A stretch of DNA of 64,000 nucleotides from Sphingomonas melonis (GTDB lineage Bacteria > Pseudomonadota > Alphaproteobacteria > Sphingomonadales > Sphingomonadaceae). The notes under the pieces were generated by a model. That model ran no database searches and was not told where the DNA came from. It saw only the letters and a program-made list of their open reading frames with translations. This document shows, in pieces, positions 1 through 7,553 of this stretch. Position numbers and translations under genes: made by a program. Each line of letters begins with the position of its first letter. The first letter of the stretch is position 1. Location: positions 124,001-188,000 of the forward strand of contig NZ_JACCBY010000005.1 of assembly GCF_013409985.1 (NCBI RefSeq). Reading direction: 5' to 3'.

Positions 1-11
1 GCCCCCGTCGA

Positions 12-281
12 TCATGGCGCCTTCTCCGACTTGGGCGGCGCCATCATCTCGAGCTTCACCTCGATGCGGGCGAGGCGGAGATCGAGCTGCTGGAGCATCT
101 CGGTCCGCGTCTTGGCATCGGTGCGCGCGTCGGCCTCCAGCTGGTCGATCCGACGCGTGTGATCCTTCAGCGTGGCGATGTAGCCGCCGCTCGCCAGCAC
201 GACGCCGGCGATGACGATGATCAGCGATATCACCGGGACGAACGGCGCCCACCAGGGCGGCGGGCTGGATGGCGCGGTCAC
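12..281 (-). CDS. Small membrane protein with coiled-coil tail, phage-like
   Basis: The 89-residue protein has a proline-rich N-terminus, one hydrophobic segment at about residues 13-36, then a charged, heptad-like helix at about 40-80 rich in D, R, E and K. That is the shape of holin-associated, spanin-like or small tail-region membrane proteins of phages, but no family signature is present and the function is unknown. Translation starts at GTG (279-281), which overlaps the stop of a 20-codon reading frame just upstream as GTGA, suggesting coupling. It lies downstream of the SGNH-like gene on the same strand, at the left edge of the accessory region beside tRNA-Glu. A prophage lysis or tail module is the best guess, from context and shape only. 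Confidence 0.6.
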   Translation of the reverse strand: MTAPSSPPPWWAPFVPVISLIIVIAGVVLASGGYIATLKDHTRRIDQLEADARTDAKTRTEMLQQLDLRLARIEVKLEMMAPPKSEKAP

Positions 282-340
282 GTGCCTGCCGTCTCTCCCG
301 CGACCTTAAGGGTCGCGAGGCTGCGCTTGCTCATGATCAT
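278..340 (-). CDS. Possible 20-codon minigene
   Basis: A short frame starting with two nearby ATG codons (338-340 and 332-334) and coding 20 residues lies in the 64-base gap between the SGNH-like gene and the small membrane gene. Its TGA stop overlaps the GTG start of the downstream gene. It may be a translated leader that couples the downstream gene, or chance. There is no similarity to lean on. Confidence 0.25.
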   Translation of the reverse strand: MIMSKRSLATLKVAGETAGT

Positions 341-345
341 GCTCC

Positions 346-1290
346 TCAGCCGATCCAGTACCTGACGCCGTCGAGCCCGATCGGGCTCGCGCTTCCTGAC
401 ACCACGCCGTCCTTGCCGATGCGAACGATCCCGTTGTTGCCCGGGATGTTGTAATCCTCGGGCGGCCACATGCTGCGCGGCAGATTGAAGATCCCGCCGG
501 CTCCGCCACGAACGAGCCCTTTCAGAACGCCCCATCGACCGTCCCGCAGGTAGCCGGGCTGACTTTCGCCTACGAACGGCGCCCAGCTTCCCAGAAGCGC
601 TGGCGCGACGAAGCCTCCAGCACTGGTTGAGCGACTCGCCGACGACAGGCCGAAGATGAGCTTGCGCCCAAGCTCGCCCTCAACGCGGTGCTGCCGGATG
701 CCGGGGTGGCTAGCGCCGTTGGCGAGGCAATAATCATGCGGCACGATCCCCATCGTGCCAGCGCCATCGCCATAGGAGACGAGAGTCGGATCGATGAATG
801 CCGCGGTTCGCCCGCCCCACCCGGGCGTCATCGCCGCTTGGCGCAGCACCCGGTTGACCTTCAGGAAGTTTTCCACGTCCGGCCCGATGTCGTTGGGGCG
901 GCTGCATCCCCAGACGATCACGGCCTTGGCGCCGGCCGCATACTTCACGTCGATCAGCTGGCGGATGCGGTTGAACAGCAGCGTGACGCCAACCTGTCGG
1001 CTGTTCATGCCGTCTAGGATGATGCCGACGTCGCCCCCGTCATTCGCCCAAGCTGCTCGGCGCTGCGGATCGTTCATCCCCAGATAGCTGTCATCCGAGT
1101 TGGTGCCGGCGATCGAATAGTTCAGATAGCGCACTGCGCCCCCGAATGTCCCGGATGCCGCGCCGGCGAGCTCCCAAACGCGGCCGAACCGCGTGTGGTT
1201 GGCGCCCGCGGCGTCGCCATTGTCGTAATTGTCTGGGATGGCGTCGATCAGATCGGTGCCAATGATACCTTCGCGCAGATAAGCGATCAC
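346..1290 (-). CDS. SGNH/GDSL-like hydrolase, N-terminal block missing
   Basis: The 314-residue frame starts at GTG. It resembles SGNH-fold esterases of phage tail or capsule-degrading regions: a Gly in an NYSIAGT context (block II-like), GMN after a hydrophobic strand (block III-like, normally GxND), a VIVWGCSRPND segment, and a C-terminal block with SHPG. The GDS serine motif expected near the N-terminus is absent, and the frame is closed by a stop at 1321-1323, only ten codons before the GTG. The gene therefore looks truncated at its 5' end, either by deletion or by the neighbouring module having been inserted there. The C-terminal ~90 residues are Gly/Trp-rich and not recognisable. A catalytically dead remnant is the likelier reading. 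Confidence 0.55.
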   Translation of the reverse strand: MIAYLREGIIGTDLIDAIPDNYDNGDAAGANHTRFGRVWELAGAASGTFGGAVRYLNYSIAGTNSDDSYLGMNDPQRRAAWANDGGDVGIILDGMNSRQVGVTLLFNRIRQLIDVKYAAGAKAVIVWGCSRPNDIGPDVENFLKVNRVLRQAAMTPGWGGRTAAFIDPTLVSYGDGAGTMGIVPHDYCLANGASHPGIRQHRVEGELGRKLIFGLSSASRSTSAGGFVAPALLGSWAPFVGESQPGYLRDGRWGVLKGLVRGGAGGIFNLPRSMWPPEDYNIPGNNGIVRIGKDGVVSGSASPIGLDGVRYWIG

Positions 1291-1360
1291 GCGCTTTGAT
1301 GATTGCCCGCGGTGCCGCAGTTAGAGCGAACGGCGGCACAGTGATCGCTCTTGGCGCCTC

Positions 1361-1867
1361 TTAAGCTGCGAGTTCCCACAGTTCGTGGAGATACCTCGCT
1401 TCCCGAAATATCGTCATAAGGTGGAACCGTATCTCCTGAGCGTCAGCCCGTTCGATCCGATTTGGGGACACAGCCATACAGTGAGCTGGATTGTCACGTT
1501 CTCCAGGGTGAGAGATCACGGGATCATCGAAAAGGCAAAGCGTGCGATTTCCGTTTTCGTCCCGTAACGCCCTCAGGGCCGCCGCTTGGATCGCGAACGC
1601 GCCTTTGACCTCAACTGCGTCGGCTAACCGACGGATATCCTCGGCCACGGCCTGAAATTCAGCAACATCCATCATTCGCAGTCGGCTCATCGACACGCCG
1701 TCTGCTATAATGTCAGTGAGCTTGAACGCCGAGGTTTGCAGCTTCGCGCCGTTGAAATGACTGTCTGTCAGAATGCGAACGACGACTTCATCGTCTTCTA
1801 CAATCCCATAAGCCGACTGCGCGACAACGTCACATTGGCACTGCTCATCAAGAACCGGGATTGCCAA
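1361..1867 (-). CDS. Unrecognised protein, third gene of accessory module
   Basis: The 168-residue protein has no family I recognise. It is soluble, acidic in the middle, with a Cys pair near the N-terminus (CQC), an HFNGAKL segment, a central helical stretch rich in A, D and E, and an aromatic C-terminus (HELWELAA). The ATG lies two bases after the stop of the upstream gene, so it is the last gene of a three-gene unit running 3143 to 1361. Base composition is lower in G+C than the flanking core genes, with more AT-ending codons, consistent with recent transfer. Its constant company may be the best clue to function: the two upstream genes are also sporadically distributed hypotheticals. Confidence 0.6.
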   Translation of the reverse strand: MAIPVLDEQCQCDVVAQSAYGIVEDDEVVVRILTDSHFNGAKLQTSAFKLTDIIADGVSMSRLRMMDVAEFQAVAEDIRRLADAVEVKGAFAIQAAALRALRDENGNRTLCLFDDPVISHPGERDNPAHCMAVSPNRIERADAQEIRFHLMTIFREARYLHELWELAA

Positions 1868-1869
1868 AA

Positions 1870-2388
1870 TTAAAGCCCAGCAATAGCCTGCAAAGCAATA
1901 GCTGGCAGATCCTTCAGCACAGCCAATGAGCGAACTTTCATCGGAACGCCGTTCACGTGGGCGAAAGCAGATGCCTGTCCGTCACCAATACTGATGTCCA
2001 CAAAAGTGTCATCCGTCCGCCAAAAGAGACTGATCTCACCATCACCCGCTGCGACAACCTCTGGTGGTGTCACCGAGGCAGGGATACTCTTGACGAAATT
2101 AACGGCAGTATCGATCGACTGATCGGTAGGGCGAACGCTACCGGACCCATCCCAGCCAGCATCTAGTTTAGCGAACCTTTGAATCCTATTGATGAGCGGT
2201 CGGATCGCCAAACCGGTCATCGACACGTTGCTAAACGAGCGATGCGTTTCGCCGGCGTTCTCTGGGGTCGACGCGGTGATCGGCAACATGCGCGGCTCCG
2301 CGATCGTCGGCGCAAACGAATGCATCATGGCCAAGCTAACGCTCAAGACATTTGCCGATGCAATGTGCCGATTACTCAGGACGTTCAC
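1870..2388 (-). CDS. GWDG-motif hypothetical protein
   Basis: The 172-residue protein has a poorly conserved N-terminal ~60 residues, then a compact domain with the pattern LDAGWDG at about 75-82, a helix with IDTAVNFVKSI, PPEVVAAGDGEISLFW, and a final strand-rich part with DISIGDG. This GWDG...DG-x-I-x-L-x-W pattern recurs in small uncharacterised proteins scattered through bacterial accessory regions; I know of no assigned activity. Its ATG overlaps the stop of the TIGR04255-like gene (ATGA), and the next gene follows after two bases, so all three are likely cotranslated. Codon use is unlike that of the core genes. Confidence 0.6.
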   Translation of the reverse strand: MNVLSNRHIASANVLSVSLAMMHSFAPTIAEPRMLPITASTPENAGETHRSFSNVSMTGLAIRPLINRIQRFAKLDAGWDGSGSVRPTDQSIDTAVNFVKSIPASVTPPEVVAAGDGEISLFWRTDDTFVDISIGDGQASAFAHVNGVPMKVRSLAVLKDLPAIALQAIAGL

Positions 2389-3143
2389 CGAGCACTCCCC
2401 GTTGCAAGAACCCGACCGTAGGTCTCACCGATCCGCTGCCGCACGGCAAGCAATTCTTGAGGTAGTTGCTGCGCGTCCGAGATCAAGAACGTGCCTGCCA
2501 GTGTGAAACTCGCTCCCGGCTTCTCCGGTGCATAGAGAACCGGCCCGTTGACCTGAAGGCGTAGCACTCCCTCCGCGACGCCCAGCTTCTCATTCCAAGC
2601 GTGAAAATACCCGTTCACGCCGGGTGAATTCGGCACGGGCGCCAAAAAGGCGAACAGGGTCGAAAGCCTAATCGGCTCGTTATCCGGTGTCCTCGTAGGT
2701 ATAACGTTGACGTAAGTCAGCTCGGCAACCTTATAACTGACGGTTACGTTCGCGGTTTCCTGGACCAACGTAGCGAAGCGCTCGATGACCGGCTGTAGCT
2801 CTTTCACCAGTTCGTCAAAGCCAGGATAGTCATCCTCGTCCAGCAGCTCTGCGGTTCGGACCCATGAATATGTCAGACGATCGGCCTGGAAGGTCAGCGT
2901 ACGATCGCCATCTTCGGAGCCTAGGGCAATCCGCGGAAACGACGCGACAAAACCGTTAATCGGCTCAGTCCCATCGAGCTGCTCTAGCGAATACGGCATA
3001 GGGCCTGAAACCGGCAACTCAGCGAAACGCGGGAATTCGGCGAAACCATCGGTGATGGATGCGATCTGGATAGCATTGAGATGAGGTAGCGGATCAGCGA
3101 ACTGCAGCGCGATCACAACCTCAGTTGCCGTGGTCTTCACCAA
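2385..3143 (-). CDS. TIGR04255-like sporadically distributed protein
   Basis: The 252-residue protein has the layout of the TIGR04255 family: an N-terminal strand of the type EVVIALQF, a middle RLTYSWVR segment where family members have a Y-T/S-x-W motif after a decorated beta strand, a long helix (about 105-130), an LTYVNVIP strand, and a C-terminal half ending in a long helix. TIGR04255 members occur patchily in bacteria, often paired with other hypotheticals; their biochemistry is unknown. It is the first gene of the module, with the promoter expected in 3144-3330, and overlaps the next gene by four bases. The family assignment comes from pattern recall and should be treated as probable, not certain. 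Confidence 0.55.
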   Translation of the reverse strand: MVKTTATEVVIALQFADPLPHLNAIQIASITDGFAEFPRFAELPVSGPMPYSLEQLDGTEPINGFVASFPRIALGSEDGDRTLTFQADRLTYSWVRTAELLDEDDYPGFDELVKELQPVIERFATLVQETANVTVSYKVAELTYVNVIPTRTPDNEPIRLSTLFAFLAPVPNSPGVNGYFHAWNEKLGVAEGVLRLQVNGPVLYAPEKPGASFTLAGTFLISDAQQLPQELLAVRQRIGETYGRVLATGSAR

Positions 3144-3254
3144 TTACCCCTAACGATTCGCGTAAAATGATCACGCGGCTTTTCGCTGCTGCATGCCTAG
3201 CCCGCGACGGACGTGAGATGCAACCAACAGCCTCTAAACAGTAGACGGACTGTA

Positions 3255-3290
3255 GCCGGGGGCAACTCGCGGCCTCTGCCGGGGGCAACT
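3255..3290. repeat. Pair of 13-bp direct repeats beside tRNA-Glu
   Basis: The 13-mer GCCGGGGGCAACT occurs at 3255-3267 and again at 3278-3290, a 23-bp period. It lies between the accessory module and the tRNA. Repeated short sequences of this kind occur near the ends of some insertion sequences (IS21 family, for example), or they could be operator sites for the module promoter. The rest of 3144-3330 holds no gene that I can see. Confidence 0.5.
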
Positions 3291-3330
3291 GATCACCAAC
3301 GACAAGCCAAGAATGGCTGATTTCTGCCGC

Positions 3331-3405
3331 TGGTGACCCCTACGGGAATCGAACCCGTGCTTCAGCCGTGAAAGGGCCGCGTCCTAACCGCTAGACGAAG
3401 GGGCC
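3331..3405 (-). tRNA. tRNA-Glu (anticodon TTC)
   Basis: Read on the minus strand, the sequence folds as a tRNA: acceptor arm GGCCCCT pairing with AGGGGTC (one G-U), anticodon stem CGGCC/GGCTG around loop CTTTCAC, which gives anticodon TTC, and a T arm with GGGTTCGATTCCC. The 3' CCA is encoded (3331-3333), with A as discriminator. The 3' end points towards the accessory strip at 12-3143, the usual geometry for an integrase target in which the element recreates the tRNA 3' end. Confidence 0.95.
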
Positions 3406-3458
3406 AGCGGGGGTGCTGCTAGAGGGGGGGCGACGATCGGTCAAGGGGTTGCAGCACA

Positions 3459-5213
3459 TCAATTCGCCCAGGCGGCATCTTCAAGGTGCAATTCCGCCGC
3501 CGGGCGGCTGCCCCAGTCGTCGATCTTGGCGCGGCCGGCGAGCCACAGGCGGCGGTGCGGCGCGGCGGCGAGCAGCGCCTGGCCGAGCGCGGTGTCGGCG
3601 GCGCGGAACGCCACCGCCTTGAAGCTGCGGCCGTCGTCGCCCGCCACCACCGCGCGGACATGGCCGTTGCCGACGACATCCGCCTTGATGATCCGCACCG
3701 GCCCCGCGGCGATCCGCGGCGCCGGCCAGCCCATGCCATAGGGCCCGCCGACATCGAGCGATTCGACCAGCAGCGGATTGATCCCGCCCGGCGCGAGCAC
3801 CGCGTCGACCAGCAGCGCGCGCGCGCCGATCGCGCGGTCGACACCCGCCGCCAGCCGCTCCTCGAGGAAGTCGGCGAACGCCGCGATGCCGTCGGCGGCG
3901 ATCGTCAGCCCCGCCGCCATCGCATGGCCGCCGCCGGCGACGAGCAGGCCCTGCTCCTTGGCGGCGAGCACCGCCGCGCCGAGGTCGACGCCGGCGATCG
4001 ACCGGCCCGAGCCCTTGCCGAGCCCGTCCTCGCCGATCGCGATGACGATCGCCGGCCGGCCGAGCTTTTCCTTGAGCCGCCCGGCGACGATGCCGATCAC
4101 GCCGGGGTGCCAGCCCTCGCCGGCGACGACGACGACGCGGCGGCTGTCGTTGGCGAGCAGCTCGGCGGCCTGCTGCACGCCCGCCTCGATCAGGCGACGC
4201 TCCTCGTTGAGCCGGTCAAGCTCCTCGGCGATCATCCGCGCCTCGTCGGGATCGCGCGTCGTGAGCAGCCGCACGCCGAGGTCGGCGCGGCCGACCCGGC
4301 CGCCCGCGTTGATCCGCGGCCCGAGCGCGAAGCCGAGATCGCTGCACGTCGGCGCGCGCGTCAGCCGCGATGCCTCGATCAGCGCGGCAAGGCCGATGTT
4401 GCGGCGCTGCGCCATCACCTTGAGCCCCTGCGCGACGAAGGCGCGGTTGAGGCCGCGCAGCTGCGCGACATCGGCAACGGTGCCGAGCGCGACGATATCG
4501 AGATGGTCGATCAGCCGCGGCTCCGGCCGGCTCGCGAAAAAGCCCCTGCTTCGCAAGGTACGGATCAGCGCGGCGGCGAGCAGGAAACAGACGCCGACCG
4601 CGGCGAGATGGCCGTGCGCGGCGCCCTCGTCCTCGTCGAGCCGGTTGGGATTGACCAGCGCATGGGCGAGCGGCAGCGCCGCGGCGCATTTGTGGTGATC
4701 GACGACGACGACGTCGACCGGGTGCGCATGCGCCATCGCCAGCGCCTCGAACGCCTGCGCGCCGCAATCGACGGTGACGATCAGCGACGCCCCCTCCCCC
4801 GCCAGCCGGACCAGCGCGTCGCCCGACGGACCGTAACCCTCCAGCAATCGGTCGGGGATATAGGGCCGCGCCTCCAGCCCGAGGTCGCGCAGCACCAGGA
4901 TCATCAGGGCCGCCGAGGTCGCGCCATCGACGTCGTAATCGCCGAACACCGCGACGCTCTCGCCCGCCTGCACTGCATCGGCGAGCCGCACCGCGGCGCG
5001 GTCCATGTCGCGGAACACGGAGGGGTCCGGCATGAAGGCACGGATCGACGGCGCGCGATGCTGGTCGAGCGTCTCGCGCTCGGCGCCGCGGGCGAGCAGC
5101 AATTGCGTGACGAGATCGTCGGCGCCGAAACCGTCGCGCGCGTCGGCGGCGAGGCTGCGCCAATGCCAGGGCTGGCCGAGAATCGAATGGGATACGCCGA
5201 GAACGGGAGTCAT
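3459..5213 (-). CDS. recJ: Single-stranded-DNA-specific exonuclease RecJ
   Basis: RecJ degrades single-stranded DNA 5' to 3' in recombination and mismatch repair. The 584 residues show the DHH phosphoesterase core: GDYDVDG (about 91-97), VTVDCG (about 147-151), and VDHHK (171-175), each contributing Mn2+ ligands. GPRINAGGRVGR and WHPGVIGIVAGR lie between the two lobes, and the DHHA1 domain carries GGGHAMAAG near residue 425. Length is normal for the family. It is divergent from dnaX, with 213 bp between the starts, and its 3' end comes within 54 bp of tRNA-Glu, so it marks the first core gene after the accessory strip. The start at 5213 gives the expected N-terminus before the first DHH strand. 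Confidence 0.96.
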   Translation of the reverse strand: MTPVLGVSHSILGQPWHWRSLAADARDGFGADDLVTQLLLARGAERETLDQHRAPSIRAFMPDPSVFRDMDRAAVRLADAVQAGESVAVFGDYDVDGATSAALMILVLRDLGLEARPYIPDRLLEGYGPSGDALVRLAGEGASLIVTVDCGAQAFEALAMAHAHPVDVVVVDHHKCAAALPLAHALVNPNRLDEDEGAAHGHLAAVGVCFLLAAALIRTLRSRGFFASRPEPRLIDHLDIVALGTVADVAQLRGLNRAFVAQGLKVMAQRRNIGLAALIEASRLTRAPTCSDLGFALGPRINAGGRVGRADLGVRLLTTRDPDEARMIAEELDRLNEERRLIEAGVQQAAELLANDSRRVVVVAGEGWHPGVIGIVAGRLKEKLGRPAIVIAIGEDGLGKGSGRSIAGVDLGAAVLAAKEQGLLVAGGGHAMAAGLTIAADGIAAFADFLEERLAAGVDRAIGARALLVDAVLAPGGINPLLVESLDVGGPYGMGWPAPRIAAGPVRIIKADVVGNGHVRAVVAGDDGRSFKAVAFRAADTALGQALLAAAPHRRLWLAGRAKIDDWGSRPAAELHLEDAAWAN

Positions 5214-5426
5214 GGGTGCAAAGAGGTCCGGGGTAGCGCGAAGGGGCGCCGGCTTCTCCTAGGCTTTCGGCCGGGTACGGTAAACCGGGGCGATCGCGCC
5301 CCGGCGCAGGGCGCCGACGACATGCTCGACGGTCCGGACGATCCGCACCGGCGGGTTGCCGATCGTCACAGGCCCGGCCCGCATGCGCCTTCGACACCGG
5401 CCCCCCGCCTCCCTATATGGAAGCCA

Positions 5427-7073
5427 ATGGCCGATTCCTTTGACCTGGGCGAACCACCGCAGCCGGCGGCGAAGGCGAACCCCTATCGCGTGCTCGCGCG
5501 CAAATACCGTCCGCAGACCTTTTCCGAGCTGATCGGGCAGGATGCGATGGTCACGACGCTCGGCAATGCGATCAAGCGCGACCGGCTGGCGCATGCCTTT
5601 CTGATGACCGGCGTGCGCGGCGTCGGCAAGACCTCGACCGCGCGTCTGATCGCCAAGGCGCTCAATTGCGTCGGTCCCGACGGCAATGGCGGGCCGACGA
5701 TCGATCCGTGCGGCGTCTGCGAACCGTGCCGCGCGATCGCCGAAGGCCGCCATATCGACGTGATCGAGATGGACGCGGCGAGCCATACCGGCGTCGACGA
5801 CGTGCGCGAGATCATCGATGCGGCGCGCTATGCCGCGGTGTCGGCGCGCTACAAGATCTACATCGTGGACGAGGTCCACATGCTCTCCAAGAACGCGTTC
5901 AACGCGCTGCTGAAGACGTTGGAAGAGCCGCCCGCGCACGTCAAATTCCTGTTCGCCACGACCGAGGTGAACAAGGTGCCGATCACCGTGCTGTCGCGCT
6001 GCCAGCGCTTCGACCTGCGGCGCATCTCGGCCGAGCAGCTCGCCGCGCATTTCGCCTTCGTCTGCAAGGAAGAGGGCGTCGAGGCCGAGCCCGAGGCGCT
6101 GATGCTGATCGCGCGCGCCGCGGAAGGCTCGGCGCGTGACGGACTGTCGATCCTCGACCAGGGTATCGCGCATGCCGGGCTCGAAGGCGGCGGCGTCACC
6201 GCGGCGGCGGTGCGGCAGATGCTCGGCCTGTCCGATCGCGGCGCGGTGCGTGACCTGCTCGGGCTGGTGCTTACCGGCGACGCCGCCGGCGCATTGGCCA
6301 GCCTGCGCCGGCAATATGATTACGGCGTCGATCCGCAATCGGTGCTGCGCGCGCTGCTCGAGACGGTGCACGGCATCACGCTCGCCAAGGTCGGCACCGC
6401 CGACGATCCCGCCCAGCCGGTCGAGGAGCGCAACGCGCGCGCCGAATGGGCGGCGAAACTGTCCTTCCCGGCGCTGCACCGGCTGTGGCAGCTGTTCCTC
6501 AAGGGGCATGACGAGGTCGCCAAGGCGGCGCTGCCGATCGAGGCGGCGGAGATGGCGCTGTTGCGCGCGATCCATGCCTCGACCTTGCCCGATCCCGGCG
6601 AGCTGGCGAGGCAGATCGCCAGCGGCAAGCTCGGCGCCCCGTCGGCACCCGCCGCTGCCACGCCTGTAGCGCAGGCCGCGCCGGTCGCCGCGGAGCGCCC
6701 CGGCGCGCCGGCTGACTTCCCGGGCCTTGTCGCGCTGCTCGAGGACAAGGGCCATTTCGCCGTTGCGGCGCAGCTCAGCCACGGCGCCCGCGTCGTCCGC
6801 TACGAGGCGCCCGAGCTGATCCTCAGCGGATCCCGGCCGATGTCGGCAGACACGCTGCGCGACGTGGCCGAGGCGCTCAAGAAAGCGACCGGCCAGGTGT
6901 GGAAGATCGCCTTGGAGGATGCGCCCGGCGCGCCTACCTTGCGCGAGAAGGCCAAGGCGGACGAAGAGGCGACCCGGCAGGCGATCCTCGCCACGCCGCT
7001 GGTGAAGGCGGCATTCGCCGCCTTTCCCGAAGCCGAACTGGAAGCCTGGCCGGGCAAACGGAGCATTGCATGA
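5427..7073 (+). CDS. dnaX: DNA polymerase III subunit gamma/tau
   Basis: This is the clamp-loader ATPase subunit of the replisome. The 548-residue product has an AAA+ module with Walker A GVRGVGKTS (62-70), a zinc-binding set of four Cys (81, 95, 98, 101), Walker B with IYIVDEVHM, and a sensor-1/arginine-finger region ending SRCQRFDLRR. The C-terminal half holds an Ala/Pro linker and a tau-type domain. The reading frame stays open far upstream through sequence antisense to recJ; the ATG at 5427 is chosen because the conserved N-terminus (YRVLARKYRPQTF) begins 20 codons later. The stop overlaps the ybaB start (ATGA). I did not identify a programmed frameshift signal for a short gamma form. Confidence 0.96.
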   Translation: MADSFDLGEPPQPAAKANPYRVLARKYRPQTFSELIGQDAMVTTLGNAIKRDRLAHAFLMTGVRGVGKTSTARLIAKALNCVGPDGNGGPTIDPCGVCEPCRAIAEGRHIDVIEMDAASHTGVDDVREIIDAARYAAVSARYKIYIVDEVHMLSKNAFNALLKTLEEPPAHVKFLFATTEVNKVPITVLSRCQRFDLRRISAEQLAAHFAFVCKEEGVEAEPEALMLIARAAEGSARDGLSILDQGIAHAGLEGGGVTAAAVRQMLGLSDRGAVRDLLGLVLTGDAAGALASLRRQYDYGVDPQSVLRALLETVHGITLAKVGTADDPAQPVEERNARAEWAAKLSFPALHRLWQLFLKGHDEVAKAALPIEAAEMALLRAIHASTLPDPGELARQIASGKLGAPSAPAAATPVAQAAPVAAERPGAPADFPGLVALLEDKGHFAVAAQLSHGARVVRYEAPELILSGSRPMSADTLRDVAEALKKATGQVWKIALEDAPGAPTLREKAKADEEATRQAILATPLVKAAFAAFPEAELEAWPGKRSIA

Positions 7074-7393
7074 AGAATATCGACGAAATCCTCGCCATGG
7101 CGCAGAACGTCCAGAACGAGTTGCAGAAGGCGCAGGACCAGCTCGACACGATCGAGGTCGAGGGCGTCTCGGGCGGCGGTCTGGTCAAGGTCAAGGCGAG
7201 CGCCAAGGGCCGCATCATCAACATCGCGATCGACGACTCGTTGATCGAGGTATCGGAAAAGCAGATGCTGGAAGACCTGCTCGCCGCCGCGTTCAACGAC
7301 GCGCGGACCAAGGCGGACGCGGTGTCGGGCCAGGAGATGTCGAAGATGACCAGCGGCCTGCCGCTGCCCCCGGGCTTCAAACTGCCGTTCTGA
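7070..7393 (+). CDS. YbaB/EbfC family nucleoid-associated protein
   Basis: The 107-residue product is of normal length for the YbaB/EbfC family: an N-terminal helix (DEILAMAQNVQNELQKAQ), a central beta sheet with VEGVSGGGLVKVKA, and a C-terminal helix ending in a Pro/Gly-rich tail (LPLPPGFKLPF). Family members bind DNA as dimers with tweezer-like arms and are associated with the nucleoid. The ATG overlaps the dnaX stop by four bases, so the two are translationally coupled. The dnaX-ybaB pair is ancient; recR, the usual third gene, is not here. Confidence 0.93.
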   Translation: MKNIDEILAMAQNVQNELQKAQDQLDTIEVEGVSGGGLVKVKASAKGRIINIAIDDSLIEVSEKQMLEDLLAAAFNDARTKADAVSGQEMSKMTSGLPLPPGFKLPF

Positions 7394-7400
7394 GCCTAAA

Positions 7401-7547
7401 TCTTCCCCCGCCAGGGGGAGGTGGCAGCGCGAAGTGCTGACGGAGGGGGAGGACAGGACGGGAGCTTTGAATGACGCTCCCGCCCTGTCCTCCCCCTCCA
7501 CCACTCGACTGGCGTCGAGCGGTCCCCCTTCCCCTGGCGGGGGAGGA
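7401..7547. repeat. Long intergenic palindrome, family A copy 1
   Basis: The outer arms (CTTCCCCCGCCAGGGGGAGG and, 130 bp on, its near-complement CCTGGCGGGGGAGG) enclose inner arms GGAGGACAGGACGGGAGC and GCTCCCGCCCTGTCCTCC, so the whole unit can fold into one long imperfect hairpin. It fills the gap between ybaB and mtgA, two converging genes. Further copies lie at 18205-18323 and 25413-25562. Confidence 0.85.
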
Positions 7548-7553
7548 ATGTGG

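Noticed and set aside
3486..5426. Upstream extension of the dnaX frame through recJ antisense
   Set aside because: The conserved dnaX N-terminus starts at 5427; upstream translation is Arg/Ala-rich antisense shadow.
5214..5426. Signal recognition particle RNA near dnaX
   Set aside because: In some bacteria ffs lies here, but the conserved GGAAGGAAGCA-type loop was not found on either strand.
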